Shown one piece after another: positions 49,473-62,940 of a stretch of 64,000 nucleotides of DNA; position 1 is the first letter of the stretch; each line of letters begins with the position of its first letter. The stretch spans positions 9,328-73,327 of the forward strand of contig NW_019773522.1 of the NCBI RefSeq assembly GCF_001039355.2, given 5' to 3'. The notes below the pieces were generated by a model. It did not search any database and had not been told where the DNA came from. It saw nothing but the letters and a program-made list of their open reading frames with translations. Source of the DNA: Lingula anatina. Taxonomy: Eukaryota > Brachiopoda > Lingulata > Lingulida > Lingulidae. The position numbers were made by a program, and so were the translations under genes.

Positions 49473-51425
49473 GAAAAAGAGAGAGAGAGAGAGAGAAACT
49501 TACACTAACAAGAACTATTACCACTGCTAAAATAAATGCCACTACCGTGATTGGGTTGGTAAACACGAGAGCTACAAGAAAAAGTAGGAATAAATATTAT
49601 TTACATACGAGGCCTTGGATTTACATACATAATCGACAGCATATATATTTGATTAAAACCTTTGGCATAGCGTTCCTACATGTATATGTAGTACTTAACA
49701 CTGGCTAAAAAATTACTGAACTTAAAAGAAAAATGTTTTGGGAGATTCTGTACTATTAGAAGTCATGTTTTGTATAAACGAATTTTCTACAATTATAGGT
49801 CATTCCTTTTTTCTTACCAATGACAAGGAAATACAGGATCAAATTAATCGCTTGCAAAACAATGAGAACCGCGGTCAAAATCATCCACGGTAAAAACATC
49901 CCGCGGATGTCCTGAAATACGAAAACTAAAGGTAAACATAGCAGTCCTCCCTCCCGTGACATACACATTGATATATAACTGGGGTGAAATGATCCACAAA
50001 AAGGTTTTTTTTGTGTACTGAAGCCTTCCACTGTACCCTTACCCCATGCCCACCACACCCACACATCTTGTTTCCACAATATTGATCTCTTTTCGCAATC
50101 GGATATTGATAACAGCGCATTTTAATCGCTGCCTATTCGAAGATTTTCAATTTTTCACAACAGATTTCATTAAACCTGGCGCAAGTTCAATCAAAATACT
50201 AGATGTAGCTTTCTCCTGTTATGTAGGCTTTTCTTGGAATGCTAACTTGAAAACTTTGATAACAGAATAAAACCTCATGTCGTATTACCTTAGCTGACAA
50301 TGTTTATATAAAGAGCATTGAATTAAAGAACTGACCATAACGACCCCTATCATGAGCAGAATAGAGAATAAGAACCACAGCCCCGTCACAGCGATGTCCG
50401 CCCAATATAAGTAGAACAGATGTCCTAGAACAGAGGGGTCATCTGAAAAAAAAAAGAGAGAGAAAATGTCAGGCATAATAATGGATAAGAGGTAGATTAT
50501 AATTATCTAGATTTTTCAGAATGAATTGTGTTCGTCATTCATTGAACAAAAGTCCATGAATAATTATTGTCTATCGAACAGTGGTCAAGAATCTTGAGAA
50601 TCTTTTAAAAAACTTATTCATATAATTATAAACTTACCGTGGGCTTCATAAATTAAACTAATCTCATAGCCACGTAGGCCCAGCGATAAGGCCCCGATGA
50701 TCTGAAACCAGACATAAATACAGACTGGATGTTTAAAATGGAATGTTTTAGTGCCAAATGTATGTCTAGGTAACATGTATTATTTATATCTAAAAAGTGC
50801 ATTGCAGTTATGATAATAGATAAATGTGTTGTGTTGTCAGGCGTGTCAGTAACAATTACCACACTGCCTTCACTGAAGCAGTGCGTATAACGTAATGTAT
50901 GGTAATTTCTTAGGGTAGTGTTCTTAAGGCTGGCCAATTATGACTATGGCAGTGCATGGTCCAGTCAAAAAAGTTTCGATATGTCGGCAAAGCCTGCACA
51001 GAGGATTTTGGAATTTTGCATACAAATAGCGGATGTTACCCTATGTAAACTGAATTAAGCAAAATGGCATATACAGCATTGTTGCTCTGCGTCAGAATGG
51101 TGCAAAACAGGAAGACATGTATTTATATTTGCTTCAATATACAGTATATACAATTACACTGAGAAAATTGTTTTATCCCTAAAAAAGTTAACTACCTACA
51201 CGCCTGCCTGATGATGCATTTAACAAATGTAAAACGTCAGGAAAGGCTTTCGCACTGAATATTACTCCACATCTTTCATCTCTCTATTCATTTTTGTCAA
51301 TTTTTAAATAAATTCATATAATAGTTTTACTTCTACACTTTGTAGTTTTTCATACTTACCATAGACCATATCGCACTTGCAATGGAGCCCTGTTCCAGGT
51401 CCATACAGCCACAACACGTCTCCAT
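49278..51425 (-). CDS. Small four-helix membrane protein, copy D (166 aa)
   Basis: Exons 51425-51360 (METCCGCMDLEQGSIASAIW), 50701-50638, 50442-50336, 49911-49818, 49571-49504 and 49379-49278 join in frame into 166 aa. Signature segments are SIASAIWSMIIGALSLG (helix 1), FLFSILLMIGVVM (helix 2), GMFLPWMILTAVLIVLQ (helix 3) and TVVAFILAVVIVLVS (helix 4), then a polar tail ending GRHAI. Exon sizes and phases match copy C about 5 kb downstream in gene direction, so the two are tandem duplicates. The tails differ: acidic in C, more basic (RPRYPGRH) in D. Intron 1 contains a decayed Tc1-like fragment and intron 5 a (CA)n/(GA)n microsatellite. LAPTM-like topology is suggested only by the CC.C start and helix pattern; no function is claimed. 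Confidence 0.82.
50710..51125 (+). mobile_element. Decayed Tc1-like 5' fragment in intron 1 of gene D
   Basis: ATATGTCGGCAA, GAATTTTGCATACAAA and CAGAATGGTGCAAAACAGGA parallel the 5' part of the Tc1-like copies at 28347 and 55388, with many changes and no 3' half. Confidence 0.55.
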
Positions 51426-51989
51426 AATTGTAAGAACCAACAAAATATTTCAGAAAAATATCGACTAACGGCTTGATCTGGCGTGATAATCTTACGAAAT
51501 GTTAACTGCGCAATACTGCGTTCCCGAAGTGCCCCTTTTGTGTAAAATTGCTATAATTCATCAAGGACGTGAGGCCAAATGCCGTGTAAAATGTGTCGCC
51601 CTTGGAGATAGCAGACATTAGAATAAGGAAAAGGTGATGTGCCAACGGACATTTAGCCTAATCATATACNGGCCCCAGTGTCGTTGAATACAACAGTTCT
51701 CTTTGACAAAAAAAGAGGCAGGGTGATTTGTTGACCATGCTCAAACATATACTATTTTGTTCAGTTGTTGACCATGCGGCACAGCAAATTAAATGAAATA
51801 AATTTGCTCTTAGAGCAAGTACTTGCGAACTATAAATAAGGGTAACTTTAAATATAATATGTTTACATTAATATAGAAGAGACAGGTAAAAATATTTGGG
51901 CAAATTTACTCATGAAGGTATACCTTATGGGTTTAAAAGTGTGCCTGATATTTTTTATAATGTTATTGAAACTACATGTAAGAGAAAGG

Positions 51990-53516
51990 TACAGACTCGG
52001 CATTTAATATGGAATATTTTTTCCAAGTAATTTTTTATCAGTTTTTTCCTATTTTGCTGACTGATAAATGAAAATAAGGATAAAAATCGTGTTTTAATAA
52101 CTTTAAATTATCTCTTTGATGTCATTGTGATATCAATTCATTAATGGAATTCGCCAGAGAAGCAAACAAAAACACATTGCCTATTCTATGTCATACGACT
52201 TCCATTAAAAGAGATATTTTGGATCTCCATATTTTTCAAATTATCGTCTGTAAAAGAGTTATACGCTCCACAAAAGACCCTCATGTCAGTTGCTATTGTC
52301 ACAGTAATGGTCGCTGTTACGCCTGGCCTCTTCTGGCTGTTGCCAGCACTCTCAAGCGGCAAGGCATTCCTTGGGGTAGGTTTTTAGAGTTCAATCTGGA
52401 ATAATATTCCAGGCATCGGTCTAAAAGTGTCCAATCTGGTCCAATTTTGTTGTAGGACATGTAGGCAGTCAATTCGGCGAGTAATGGCCTACCGAAATAT
52501 TGTCTATGTTGTTTAAATGTGGCGATTTTGATGACCAGGGTAGCTGCTCATTCCCTTGGTTCTGTAAGTTATCTGCTATTAAAAGTGCTCTGTGTGAACC
52601 TGCAACCTCACCGTGCAACCTAAAATTGTTCCTAAGGTGCCCCCTATCAAATGATAGTCAAGTGAATCCTAGATCATTCCTTAATGTGATCTGGTTTAGG
52701 TTTTCGTCTATGACTACCATTGGTGTTTTGGCACCAATGTGGTATCCACTCCAAATACTGACGCTGTCAATCACCCTTGTCACTTTAGACCCGGCATATG
52801 CTTCGTCGTAGGCCTCTTCTGGATATCTGTAAACTCTGTTTTGACTAATTGGGCGGTACAGGTGAAATCTGACCTCAATAAAAAAAGCCATGCAGTTTCA
52901 GTGTTCTACCCAGAAACGGTCATGGCCCCCAATTCATTAGAGAAACAGACGACGATGTTTTGCTGTTTACAGAGGGTGCATCGGAGGTCGTTTGGTTTTT
53001 TTACCTGCTAAACCCAGTTTGGTGTTCGCTAAGGGCTTTGAAAAACGCATTTTGGGGGCAATTTACCCCTCGTTCTGAACGGACTAAGTGTTTTTTGTTT
53101 AGTTGCAGCAGCGTATCCCGAAAGACAGTGGGTCCTGTACCCTGTAGGTAAGATTTTGATACACTGGGGGTGACCTCTGTGTAGGTACATCAGTCTGGGC
53201 ATTACTCTATAAAACTGTGGGGACCGTTCTGTTTGGCGCTATGATCTGTCTGGTAATGTCTGTCTTTTTTGCGCCGATCTGCCATAGATTAAAAAAAAAT
53301 TTGTAATGCACTACTTGACTCATCGTCTGCACTGCAAAACTGATCGCTTGCATGCAAAAATTCAAATTCTTCTATGCAGTAGTTGCCGACATATGGATAC
53401 ACAGTTCTCCATTCACAAATCTTATATGAGATCGGAGTTTTTTGAAAAAAAGAACGCATTTTTACCTAGGTATACCTTCGAAACTGAAATATTCCATATT
53501 AAATGTCAGGTCTGTA
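51990..53516 (-). mobile_element. Full-length but inactive Tc1-like transposon with TA and terminal inverted repeats
   Basis: The ends are TACAGACTCGGCATTTAATA (51990) and, on the other strand from 53516, TACAGACCTGACATTTAATA. Length is about 1527 bp. Minus-strand remnants include EVRFHLYR and TPMVVIDENLN, typical of the Tc1 transposase core. Stops and frame breaks are frequent and the first catalytic aspartate region reads IEVRF rather than a DES motif, so it is dead. Confidence 0.85.
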
Positions 53517-54270
53517 TAATGACAAGGTAGTTTACTTACTACACAAAAGAAGAGGAACTTTATGAGTTTGGAAAATTACCTAAATACTTATTTTTGCCAA
53601 TCCCAGATTCTTATATAACCAATATATCTTAATGATAAACACTTAAATAAACTTTTTGTTGTGTACCTAATGTTGATATTTATATTGGAAGTAACGGAAA
53701 GATACAAAGACTGGCAACTTTATTTTATGTTAAAATCAACATTCATAAATTTAATTTAAGAACAAATGCAAGTAAAGAGAGGGACAGGTCAATGATACAC
53801 GAGTACAAGAGAATTGAGTATTTGCTGAGGAAAATCAAATTTGGTGGGACAATCTCATGGAGTGTCCCTTTAAGTTTTATTAAAAGTGCATGCTTTATGA
53901 CATAAATGCGTATCGGGGAATTTGTATATAATTCTTTAAATGGTGCAAGGAATGTTTTCTAAAAGAAATGTGATTTACAAATGCATGGTCACAAATTGAT
54001 GTTAAAGAAGGTATTGCATTGAGCGTACTTCACCAAAATTTTTAATTACTGTGTAGATTTTTTCACAAGATGCTATATAATAATTAGTGGATAATGTGGG
54101 TTTAATAGTTGGCTAGGTGTTTTATTAAATACTGTTATAAACCATTTTTTTAGTTTTGAATAAGATATAATATCTGTTAGTTTTGGTCGAAAAAGTAATG
54201 ATCCAGGGGTGAATAGCAAAATTAATATATAATGAAATCGTTTCGACATTCAAAGTTTGATTATTTATTG

Positions 54271-54671
54271 TATGCGTAGTGCACCCAAGCGGTTTGCACC
54301 AGCCATGCAGTAAATTGATTTTGTTATTACTGATGTCTCTTTGCTGCCCCGTGATATGCTCGCAAAGAAAAGTTCTAGAATATTTTCAGAAACATTGCAA
54401 TAAGACACAGAGGGAGTTTAAGAATATACTGGAACCGTGAAAAGTTTTTTTAAACATAAAATCATAGACTTCTAGGTATATGCACTTCACATACTGGTAA
54501 TATATTATTAATTGCATGCGCGTTGCACCCAAGCAGTCTGCGCCAGCCATGCAATAAATTGGTTTCATATGTTAGTACTGCATGGCTACATATGAATAGT
54601 ATTTGTTATACTATACACGTCCATCAGAGCCAAGCGGTCTGTGCCAGCCATGCAATGAATTGGTTTCATGT
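54271..54671 (+). repeat. Three copies of a motif of about 60 bp
   Basis: Copies at about 54271, 54513 and 54613 share CCAAGC(G/A)GT(T/C)TG and CCAGCCATGCA(A/G)TAAATTG. Spacing is uneven (about 240 and 100 bp). Confidence 0.7.
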
Positions 54672-55387
54672 ACTTGGACTGACAATATGTCAATAGTATT
54701 TAATGTACAGGGTGTATTAGGTACTGCTTAACTCGTGTTATACATTGATCGAACATTAGGGGAGGGGCAACTATGACTAATAAAGCTTTTTTTAAAAATT
54801 GTTTTCTTTTTGAAAATCTTATTTATTTTTTCTTGTGTATTTAAATTTGTTTATTAAATCACTTTTTTTGCTTTTAAAATCTTATCTTGCCTGTTTCGAT
54901 TTCAGTCGCGTCTCATCTTATAGGTAAAAGTGCGCTTGCACTGAAGTTTGTTTTAATAAGCGGGTATACCAAACAGTTACGCTACGGCACGCAGTGGACG
55001 AAGCCCGTATTTGATCGCTGTAGTGCCCTTTGTACTCAACAGGGGTATCGAATATTTCTACATCTAAATGGTTTTACACACCAAACAGTAAAGGGCGCTC
55101 GTGGGCATCCCTGCTGATTTAACAATAATGAATGACGATATTTGTTTATTGACAAGGTAGTTTTATTTACAGAAGGGTTTACAAACACCACTCTATCATT
55201 AGAATATTCGCTACGCATTTAGACTGGTATGGGGGTAATGTAAAAATATCAATATTCAGGAGGTGGAAGGAAAGTAATCAACTTGTAAAACATCTTTTAA
55301 TAAATTATTTACTTTTTTTCTGAACTGGTATCTTGATTGGAATAGCATATCCCAACTGGGAAAAACCTGGTTGTTGTACATAGTATA

Positions 55388-56622
55388 TACAGACTTGACA
55401 TTTAATATGGAATATTTCAGTTTCGAAGGTATGCCTGGGTAAAAATGCGTTCTTTTTTTCAAAAACCTCCAATCGCATATAAGATTTGTGAACTGAGAAG
55501 TGTGTAGTCAGGTGTGTCCCTACTAATTAATTGACTTCCATGTCTGTTGCGCTGCTACAATATGTAATATGCAGTGATTTGATTGGGTAGTGTTCCTTTG
55601 GGCTAGTCAAAACTTGGCTTAGGCAAAGCTTTGTTCTGTCAAAAAAGTATCCATATGTCGGCAACTACTGCACAAAATAATTTGCAGTGCGTAAATGAGC
55701 TTAGTAGTGCTTTTCAAATTTGTTAATCTGTGGCAGAATGGCGCGAAAAAGACAGAAATTGCCAGACAGATAATTGCGCCAAACGGAACGGTCCGCACAG
55801 TTTTATAGGGTAATGCCCAGACTGATGTACCTACACAGAAGTCACACCCAGTGTATCGAAATTTTACCTCCAGGGTACAGGACCCACTGTCTTTCGGGAT
55901 ACGCTGCTGTAACTAAAGAAAAAAAAACCTTTCTGAAAGAGGGGTACATTGACACCAAAAAGCGTTTTTCAAGGTCCTTAGCGAACACCAAACTGGTTTT
56001 AGCAGGTTAGAATACCAGGCGACATCCGAGGTACCCACGGTGAACAGCAAAACATCGTCGTCTGTTTACCTAATGGATTGGGGGCCATGACCGTTTCTGG
56101 GTAGAGAAATGAAACTGCGTTGTTTTCTTTATTGAGGTTAGGTTTCACCTGTACCTCCCAACTAGTCAAAACAGAGTTTACATACATCCAGAAGTGGTCT
56201 ACGACGAAGCATGTGCCGCGTCTAAAGTGACACGGGTCATTGACAGCGTCAGTATTTGGAGTGAATGCCACATTGGTGTCAAAACACCAATAATAGTCAT
56301 CGACGAAAACCTGAAAAAGATCAATTAAAGATATAATCTGGGAACTACTTGTCTATCATTTGATAGGGGGCACCTTATGATCAATTTTAGGTTGCCGGTT
56401 CACGGAGCACTTTTAATAGCAGATAACTTACAGAAGCAAGGGAATGAGCAGCTACCCTGGTCATCAAAATCACCACATTTTAACCGCATAGACAATATGT
56501 GGGTAGGCCATTACTCGCCAAATCAACGTCCTACATGTCAAACAACAAAACTGGACCAAATTGGACAATTTATGACCGATGCCTGGATTGTTATTTCAGA
56601 TTGAACTCTAAAAACCAAATCT
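55388..56622 (+). mobile_element. Tc1-like transposon copy 3, 3' truncated
   Basis: The left end TACAGACTTGACATTTAATA is intact. The last open part (56377-56604) encodes LPWSSKSPHF and RIDNMW, the Tc1 LPWP.SPDLNPIE-type core, where aspartate stands in place of the usual glutamate. Similarity to the full copy stops near 56622 and no right inverted repeat is present. Confidence 0.8.
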
Positions 56623-57229
56623 TTCACGTCTCCTGGGCTCACACTTAAATCCCTGCGCGAAAATAAATGGTAAAATTTTATCATTACCGTCGTCCGAAAG
56701 TAACCTCTCCTAGTACACTGAAAGAGCATCCGACTAATCGTCAATAATTATATTTTCTGAATCGCGGCCGTGTAGCAAGGGCCGTCGCCATTTTTTTGTT
56801 GGTCATCGGTTCCTCGAAAAATGACTAATAGGGTGAGAAGGGATAGCAAGTCTATAGGCTCAAAAATAATAACATTGTTTCAAAACGTATTCTCATTTAA
56901 GCTGTAATTAAATATGTTATAGGTCTATAAATAGCTATTTATTGTTGCTTCCGCTTGATGCCTTTTGACTCTGGTAAAAAAAAAATTGATTCCGCTAAAG
57001 CCCCTTATACTACAGAGGTATATTGAATTCCCAGTAGTGTTTTGCAGAATTTGTTGTAGACATGTTCAAAAGGGAATGTGTTCATAGATTTGATAGAGTT
57101 AAGGTTTTTAGCAATGAGAGTAGGTCCCCAAATTTTGCAGCCATGTAGAAGGATGGGTTTGATTAATGTATCGAACAGTTTCAGTTTAAGGAGAATAAGA
57201 CTTTTTGCTGTGGAGGACCCGCAAGAAAA

Positions 57230-57530
57230 CGCATTAGATACTCCAGCGCATTAGACTACTGCAATCATACTGCAAACCGCAGTAGACTACTGCAATCATA
57301 CTGCAAACATGCTTCAAATCTGCTTCGATTTGGGAGAGCTAATTAGAATATTTGAAACATGCTTCTATCATGCTGCTAATCTACTGCATTAATGCTCCTC
57401 TCTGTACAAACCTATGTACTTTTTGGAGTAGAATTGCAGTAGGCTATGCTGCATTTCTACTGCAAATATGCTCCACACCACTACTGCGTTAATGCTTTTT
57501 TGCTACTTCGATACTGCTGCATTTTCGTGC
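57230..57530. repeat. CTGCAAT/GCAGTAG-rich repeat
   Basis: GACTACTGCAATCATACTGC occurs twice in tandem (near 57254 and 57286), followed by many related ACTGCAA, CTGCTTC and TGCTGCA words in both directions. It is probably a degenerate inverted-repeat element. Confidence 0.5.
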
Positions 57531-57570
57531 GGGGATAATGTTTGTTTAAGCATGAAGTTAGCTTTCATTG

Positions 57571-60500
57571 CTTTAGAAAAAGTGTAAAAGGGCCGTTTTC
57601 TACATGGTTTATTTCTATATTCTTTTGTGACATGATAAAACTTTTTTCACAAACTAGAGGGCTTTCATATTTTGAAGAGACGGTGGGAGGTCAATCTTTG
57701 GAGACCTCAAATGTTCAAAGTTTCAAATCAGTGAGAATAGTGTAAATGGGCGTGGTTTATTTGTACATTCTTGTAAGAGGAGAACCTTTTTTATAGACCT
57801 GATGATATACGTGTTTGGGTTGAAATGGTTCTAGCTAGAGTTATGTTTGCTAATTTCATATAGTTATGTTTGGACAAACAATTAGAATCATGAAAAACTA
57901 AACGGAAGAGTAAACAAATTTTGCAGACAAAAATTGTCTAGTTGAAGCACCGCTAAACGTGCCATTATTTTGCGGAACTGGTAAACCGTCTTGATATTTG
58001 ATTAGTTGAATCCGACGTTATTACTCTGCTGGATATACTAGGGGAATCTTATCGCGAAACCTGTAAACACATTGACATGCTGTCTGACAAACAGCTTATA
58101 AATAATAGTGGAAACTCTTCATTGTTGTTATTTGATTACCTAGAATTATTTTTTAATACATATGTATCATTTTAAGCTCCCATCCGCCATGCATTCGGAT
58201 TTCAGGTTAACGAGTTTGTGTATTGTAAATCAAAATCATTTGAATCCAGCCACGACTACTATGGTAGGCGTAGATTTTACACGGCACAATCAAATGAGCT
58301 ACATGTACACGGAACACTTCAGAATACGATGAACTTTACAATAAATAAACAATAATTTCCAAACTGTTCCATAATTTTCAGCAAGGTGAGAGTAAGGATC
58401 ACTGCCAGTCACAGTAGGCTGGAAACAAACTGACAAACATACTATATTGCAGGGATAGAGCAATGCCAACTCTATATTGTAATGGCCTTCGGGCTTACGA
58501 TTAAAAAATGCCATAAGTAACAGCTTAACAAAAACTATCTACAGAATGCGGAGGCCTTAAATCACTCCGATTTTGCACGATCACCATCTACCTTCGCTCA
58601 TACGCCACACGAAAAGAGATTTACGAGAGATATACTGCACCGTACGGACAACTCATTTAAAATGTAATCTAGGCTATACTTATAGTTTGATGCAAGCGTA
58701 CGATCAATGCTGTGAGCAGTTGAATCTGTAATTTTTCACCAGCTCAATCTGGTGTACAAAAAATGAATAAAAGGTATAATCTAAGGCTCTCCATAATAAT
58801 GTGTCGACTTTAACACTTATAATTGTTTTTTGTCTGTTTTGTGATTTGGTGCTGAATGAATAAAAATAAAGCACTGTTTGTGGTTTGTTGTTATATACCA
58901 TAGCAACAGAAAAACACTTTCACTAACTTGCCGACAAGTGACAATGTGGCTTATTTTTTTTATATTGCAGTTTACTCAATCGGCTTGACACTTTGCTAAA
59001 AGAAAAAAAATGATCTATGTATTGCTCGGCTTCGAGGCATGATTAAGCGATTCTAACATTTTGTTTACTTAATCTTTGTCCCTTTGTAATTTGGTGCGGA
59101 ATGAATATAGAGTTACATGTAGTACTGAATCCAGCACCTATTGAACAAACTGTCACTGTCCTGTAGGTTATAAAATATATAATGTTTATATTAGGGTTCA
59201 AATCAGTGCTCCAATATTGTAAGAGCAGTAGTAAGCTTCGGGTACTGCTGCAAGTAATACTTTATGATTTCCCTCAGATGTTTAACTTTAACCGAAAACC
59301 AATTATTTTTTACACTACACTGTAGGTGCTATGAATAGATGTCATAAAAATTCCCTCCCAGGGTATCAATTGTTCCACAGCCGTGCCTGCATAATTTCTC
59401 TTTAGAAATAATGTTAATGTGCTGTTTGTGTGACTTGTTTTTATATACTACTGGTACATATAGCACCAAAAAAAGAGTTTTTTACCAACTCGCCATCATC
59501 AATATATATATAAATGACAATATGAGGTCAACCTTGAAATTAATCCAAATGTCAGAAGATTTTAATTAGTTAAGGACCTATCCACAGTAAGAACAAATTC
59601 ACGATAGGGTCTTGGAATGGTTCCCAACTTTACGATAAAATAGTACATGGAAGACAGTTTTATTTGTCAAATTAGCAAACAATAAATATTAAGTTGTTAT
59701 GCAACAAACATATACTTACTCAGCGTGACTGACTGGCTTGGGTAAAATATAAGATGACCTTCGTACCGCTTGGCTTTCGTGCTGATCAAACGCTTTCCGT
59801 AATGATGTGTCGACTTCAACACTTTTTAATTGATTTTGGTCTCTTTTGTGATTTAGTATAGTACTGAATCCAGCAGCTAGTGTAAGTCTTGTCACTTTCC
59901 AATAGGTAAAGATAAACAATGTCTATATAAAGTTCAAATTAGTACTCAAATATTGCAGTTGCAAGAGCAAACCTTGGATACTACTTCTATTAAGGCTTTA
60001 TAATTTGCACCCATCAATAACTTAAACTGAAAAATTTCCACAGAAGTAAGTGAAATAGATGCCTCAGCATTCCACTGCTTCCAGCTTCCAGTAAAACCAA
60101 AGATGCTTGAAGACGGAATCCCGAGACTTTATAACGAACGGGTTTGTTGCTAAAAATAAATAAACATGAAAATTCCCTTCAGCAATATTTCTTTGTTATC
60201 TCAGGGACTTTTACGGCGCAAGGTTAGGAACAGTGTAAGGAACATGTTTTTTAACAAAAGTATATATCATAAAAATTAAATTCAGAAGACTTTTATTTTC
60301 ATTGAAAAATCAGGGGCTTTTACGGCGCAATGCAGAAGCCCCCATACTGAACAATGTTTAGCAATGTACTGCAGGTGCTTTAAATAGGTGTCATAAAAAT
60401 TCCCTTCGAGCGCTTCAATTGTATCACGGCCTCGAATGCTTTCTCTTAAGAAAAAGTGTAAAAGGGTCGATTCTGCATGGTTATTTCTACATGTATATAG

Positions 60501-61440
60501 TTTTTTCATGATAAATTTTTTTTTTCACAAACTGGATGGCATTTATATTTTGAAGGGACGGTGTGACGTCAATATTTGGAGACCTCAAATGTTCAAAGTG
60601 TGAAACAGTGAGAAAAGTGTACATGGGCGTGGCTTATTTGTACATGCTTGTGAGAGGAACATCTTTTTATAGACCCTATGACACACGTGTTTTGGTTGAA
60701 ATGATTATATAGTTATATGAGGACAGACAAACAGAAAAAATGGAAAAGTAAACGGTAAAGTGAACAAATTTTACGGGCAAAAATTGTCTAGTTTTGCAGA
60801 ACTGGTAAACTGTCTCGATATTGGATTAGTTAAATCCGACGTTTTTACTCAGCCTGGTATACTAGCAGAATCTAATCGCGGAATGTGTAAACACACTGAC
60901 ATGCTGTCTGCCAATCAACTTATAAATAATAGTGGAAACTATTTTCATTGTTGTTATTTGATTACCTAGAATTGTGTTTTTTAATACATATGTATCATTT
61001 AAAGCTCCCATCTGTCATGAACTCAGATTTCGGAATAACGAGTTTGTGGATTGTAAATCAAAATCCCTTGAATCCAGCCACAACGATTATATGGTAGGCG
61101 AAGATAAAGAGCACTATCAAATGAGCTTCAAGTGGCGCTTCAAAGCTATGATGCTCTGTCGGTGATAATTGTATATAGAAGTGGTACAGTGTATGCCATT
61201 CTGGTCAGATCTTTTATACAGCGTATACAATTACATGAATAACCACCTGCTGTAAATTACTTGGAGGGGGGGGGGAGGGGTATCCACTCCTGCATCTTGA
61301 AAATCGCTTATGGCTTATTGATCAGGTAGCAATATCAAAGGTTTTGTGAGATTTATCACAGTGAAATTTAGAATGGATAAACTATAATTTCCAAACTTTC
61401 CCATAAATATAGCAAGGCGAGAGCAACGACCTACCGTCGT
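57571..61440 (+). repeat. Duplicated anonymous segment (X1, Y1, Y2, X2)
   Basis: X1 (57571-58420) matches X2 (60443-61440): both carry GGAGACCTCAAATGTTCAAA and CTTATAAATAATAGTGGAAA in the same order. Y1 (58700-59420) matches Y2 (59700-60440), sharing GTGTCATAAAAATTCCC-type and AATGATGTGTCGACTT-type blocks. No known protein was recognised, although one frame of X shows mostly substitutions and few indels. Confidence 0.65.
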
Positions 61441-62331
61441 CAGCATGGGAGCAAATGGAATTAAAACGTTGCTGGATTATGAAGAACATAGATTTCCATT
61501 TTTTCCATAAAAATGTGAAATCATGGATGCAGCACGTTCTAGTACGCATGTAAAGCGTGGATGGGAAAAAGCGTACACGTAGCAAAAAGTGCCTACATGT
61601 ATGTAGTAAAATGTTTAGATTCTGTATGTCTGTTATCTTAAAATGACACGGGTCCTCTGAAAATGTGTTAACATAGTTTTAAAGGACGCGTCATGGATGC
61701 CTAGCGTAGGTTTTTGGAGAAAATATTGGATGAGCGTAGAGGGACAGGTATGGAGAACGGTCCTTATAGACTATGGGAACTACCTGTACAAATGTAGTCT
61801 CAAAAGCTGCAGTATAGTGCCGGTATTTAAAAGTACTGCCTACGCCCCACTACACGTGTTACTGTAAAATGAAAAAGAAAATTCAGATCAAACAAAGGCA
61901 AAACTTACGTGCAAATAGCCGATTCAATATACCAGAGTATCAAAATATTGCCAACACGATTCAGACTATCGTCATAAAGGTTGACTATTGAAAGGGGGAG
62001 GTGAAGCAGAAACAAAAAAGAAAGGAAGGAGCGGCTGTGGTGGTTAAATATAAACAGAAAATCATGTCATCAATGATTGCAATCTAACGTTAAAAATGTG
62101 TTCGGACTACTATGTGGTCATACCTGTAAAAATGAAATTAAGGCAATTATTTTTAGAATAAAAATCAGTAAGCAACCTTTGTAAATTTAAATATGATGTT
62201 CTGAGGACAAGCGAAGGGTTTTGCACTTTTTTATTATTATTTTTGCCTCAATTTTAAGTAATAAATACTGCATGCGTGTTCTGATCGCTATATCATATTA
62301 TGTATACGTTCAGTACCCATAAAATCCTACT

Positions 62332-62375
62332 AATACTACTACTACTACTACTACTGCTGCTGCTGCTACTTTATT
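62332..62375. repeat. (CTA)n(CTG)n trinucleotide tract
   Basis: CTA repeats pass directly into CTG repeats; no exon is recognised around them. Confidence 0.9.
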
Positions 62376-62940
62376 ACCACTACACTGTACTACTACTAGT
62401 AGTTCATCAAGCATAACACCAGCAACATTATATACAAACAAGCACGTGACGCCTTAGATTTAATAAACAAATGATGTTTAGTCCCAGCCAACTGAAAAAA
62501 ATTAATTTCCTCGCGTATACAATGCTCAAAGAGCTATACCGATGATTATGCAACCGCTACCCAAGCAAACTCCCAATTGTGCTCAGGTGCCACGTATTTG
62601 TTAATAGGACTATTTCACGCTCGTGAAAAAAAATGATGTGTACGCAATTTTTAGTGACTTGTATCGTTTTCATATTCCTACTCCACTTAGTAAGCGAAAC
62701 CACACTATGAAGTGTTAACCAGGCATTAAATTCATACAGTGTATTACATGTACCTACCCCTAAGGTAGTCAATGTTGATGATCCTGTTTTAAGCGCGGGG
62801 ACGGCGAAGATAGAACGAGATCATATTTGTTTTTAGGGTGCCATACTTTTTAGTGAGCCTCTGATAATACAATGCAGTACATGTCCCCTGTACAATGTAA
62901 ACTGTACATGTAGTTTGGGTATCTTACATAACAGTAAAGC

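Noticed and set aside
54887..55117. 76-codon open frame on the plus strand
   Set aside because: No motif, no splice context and no paralogue in the window; treated as chance.
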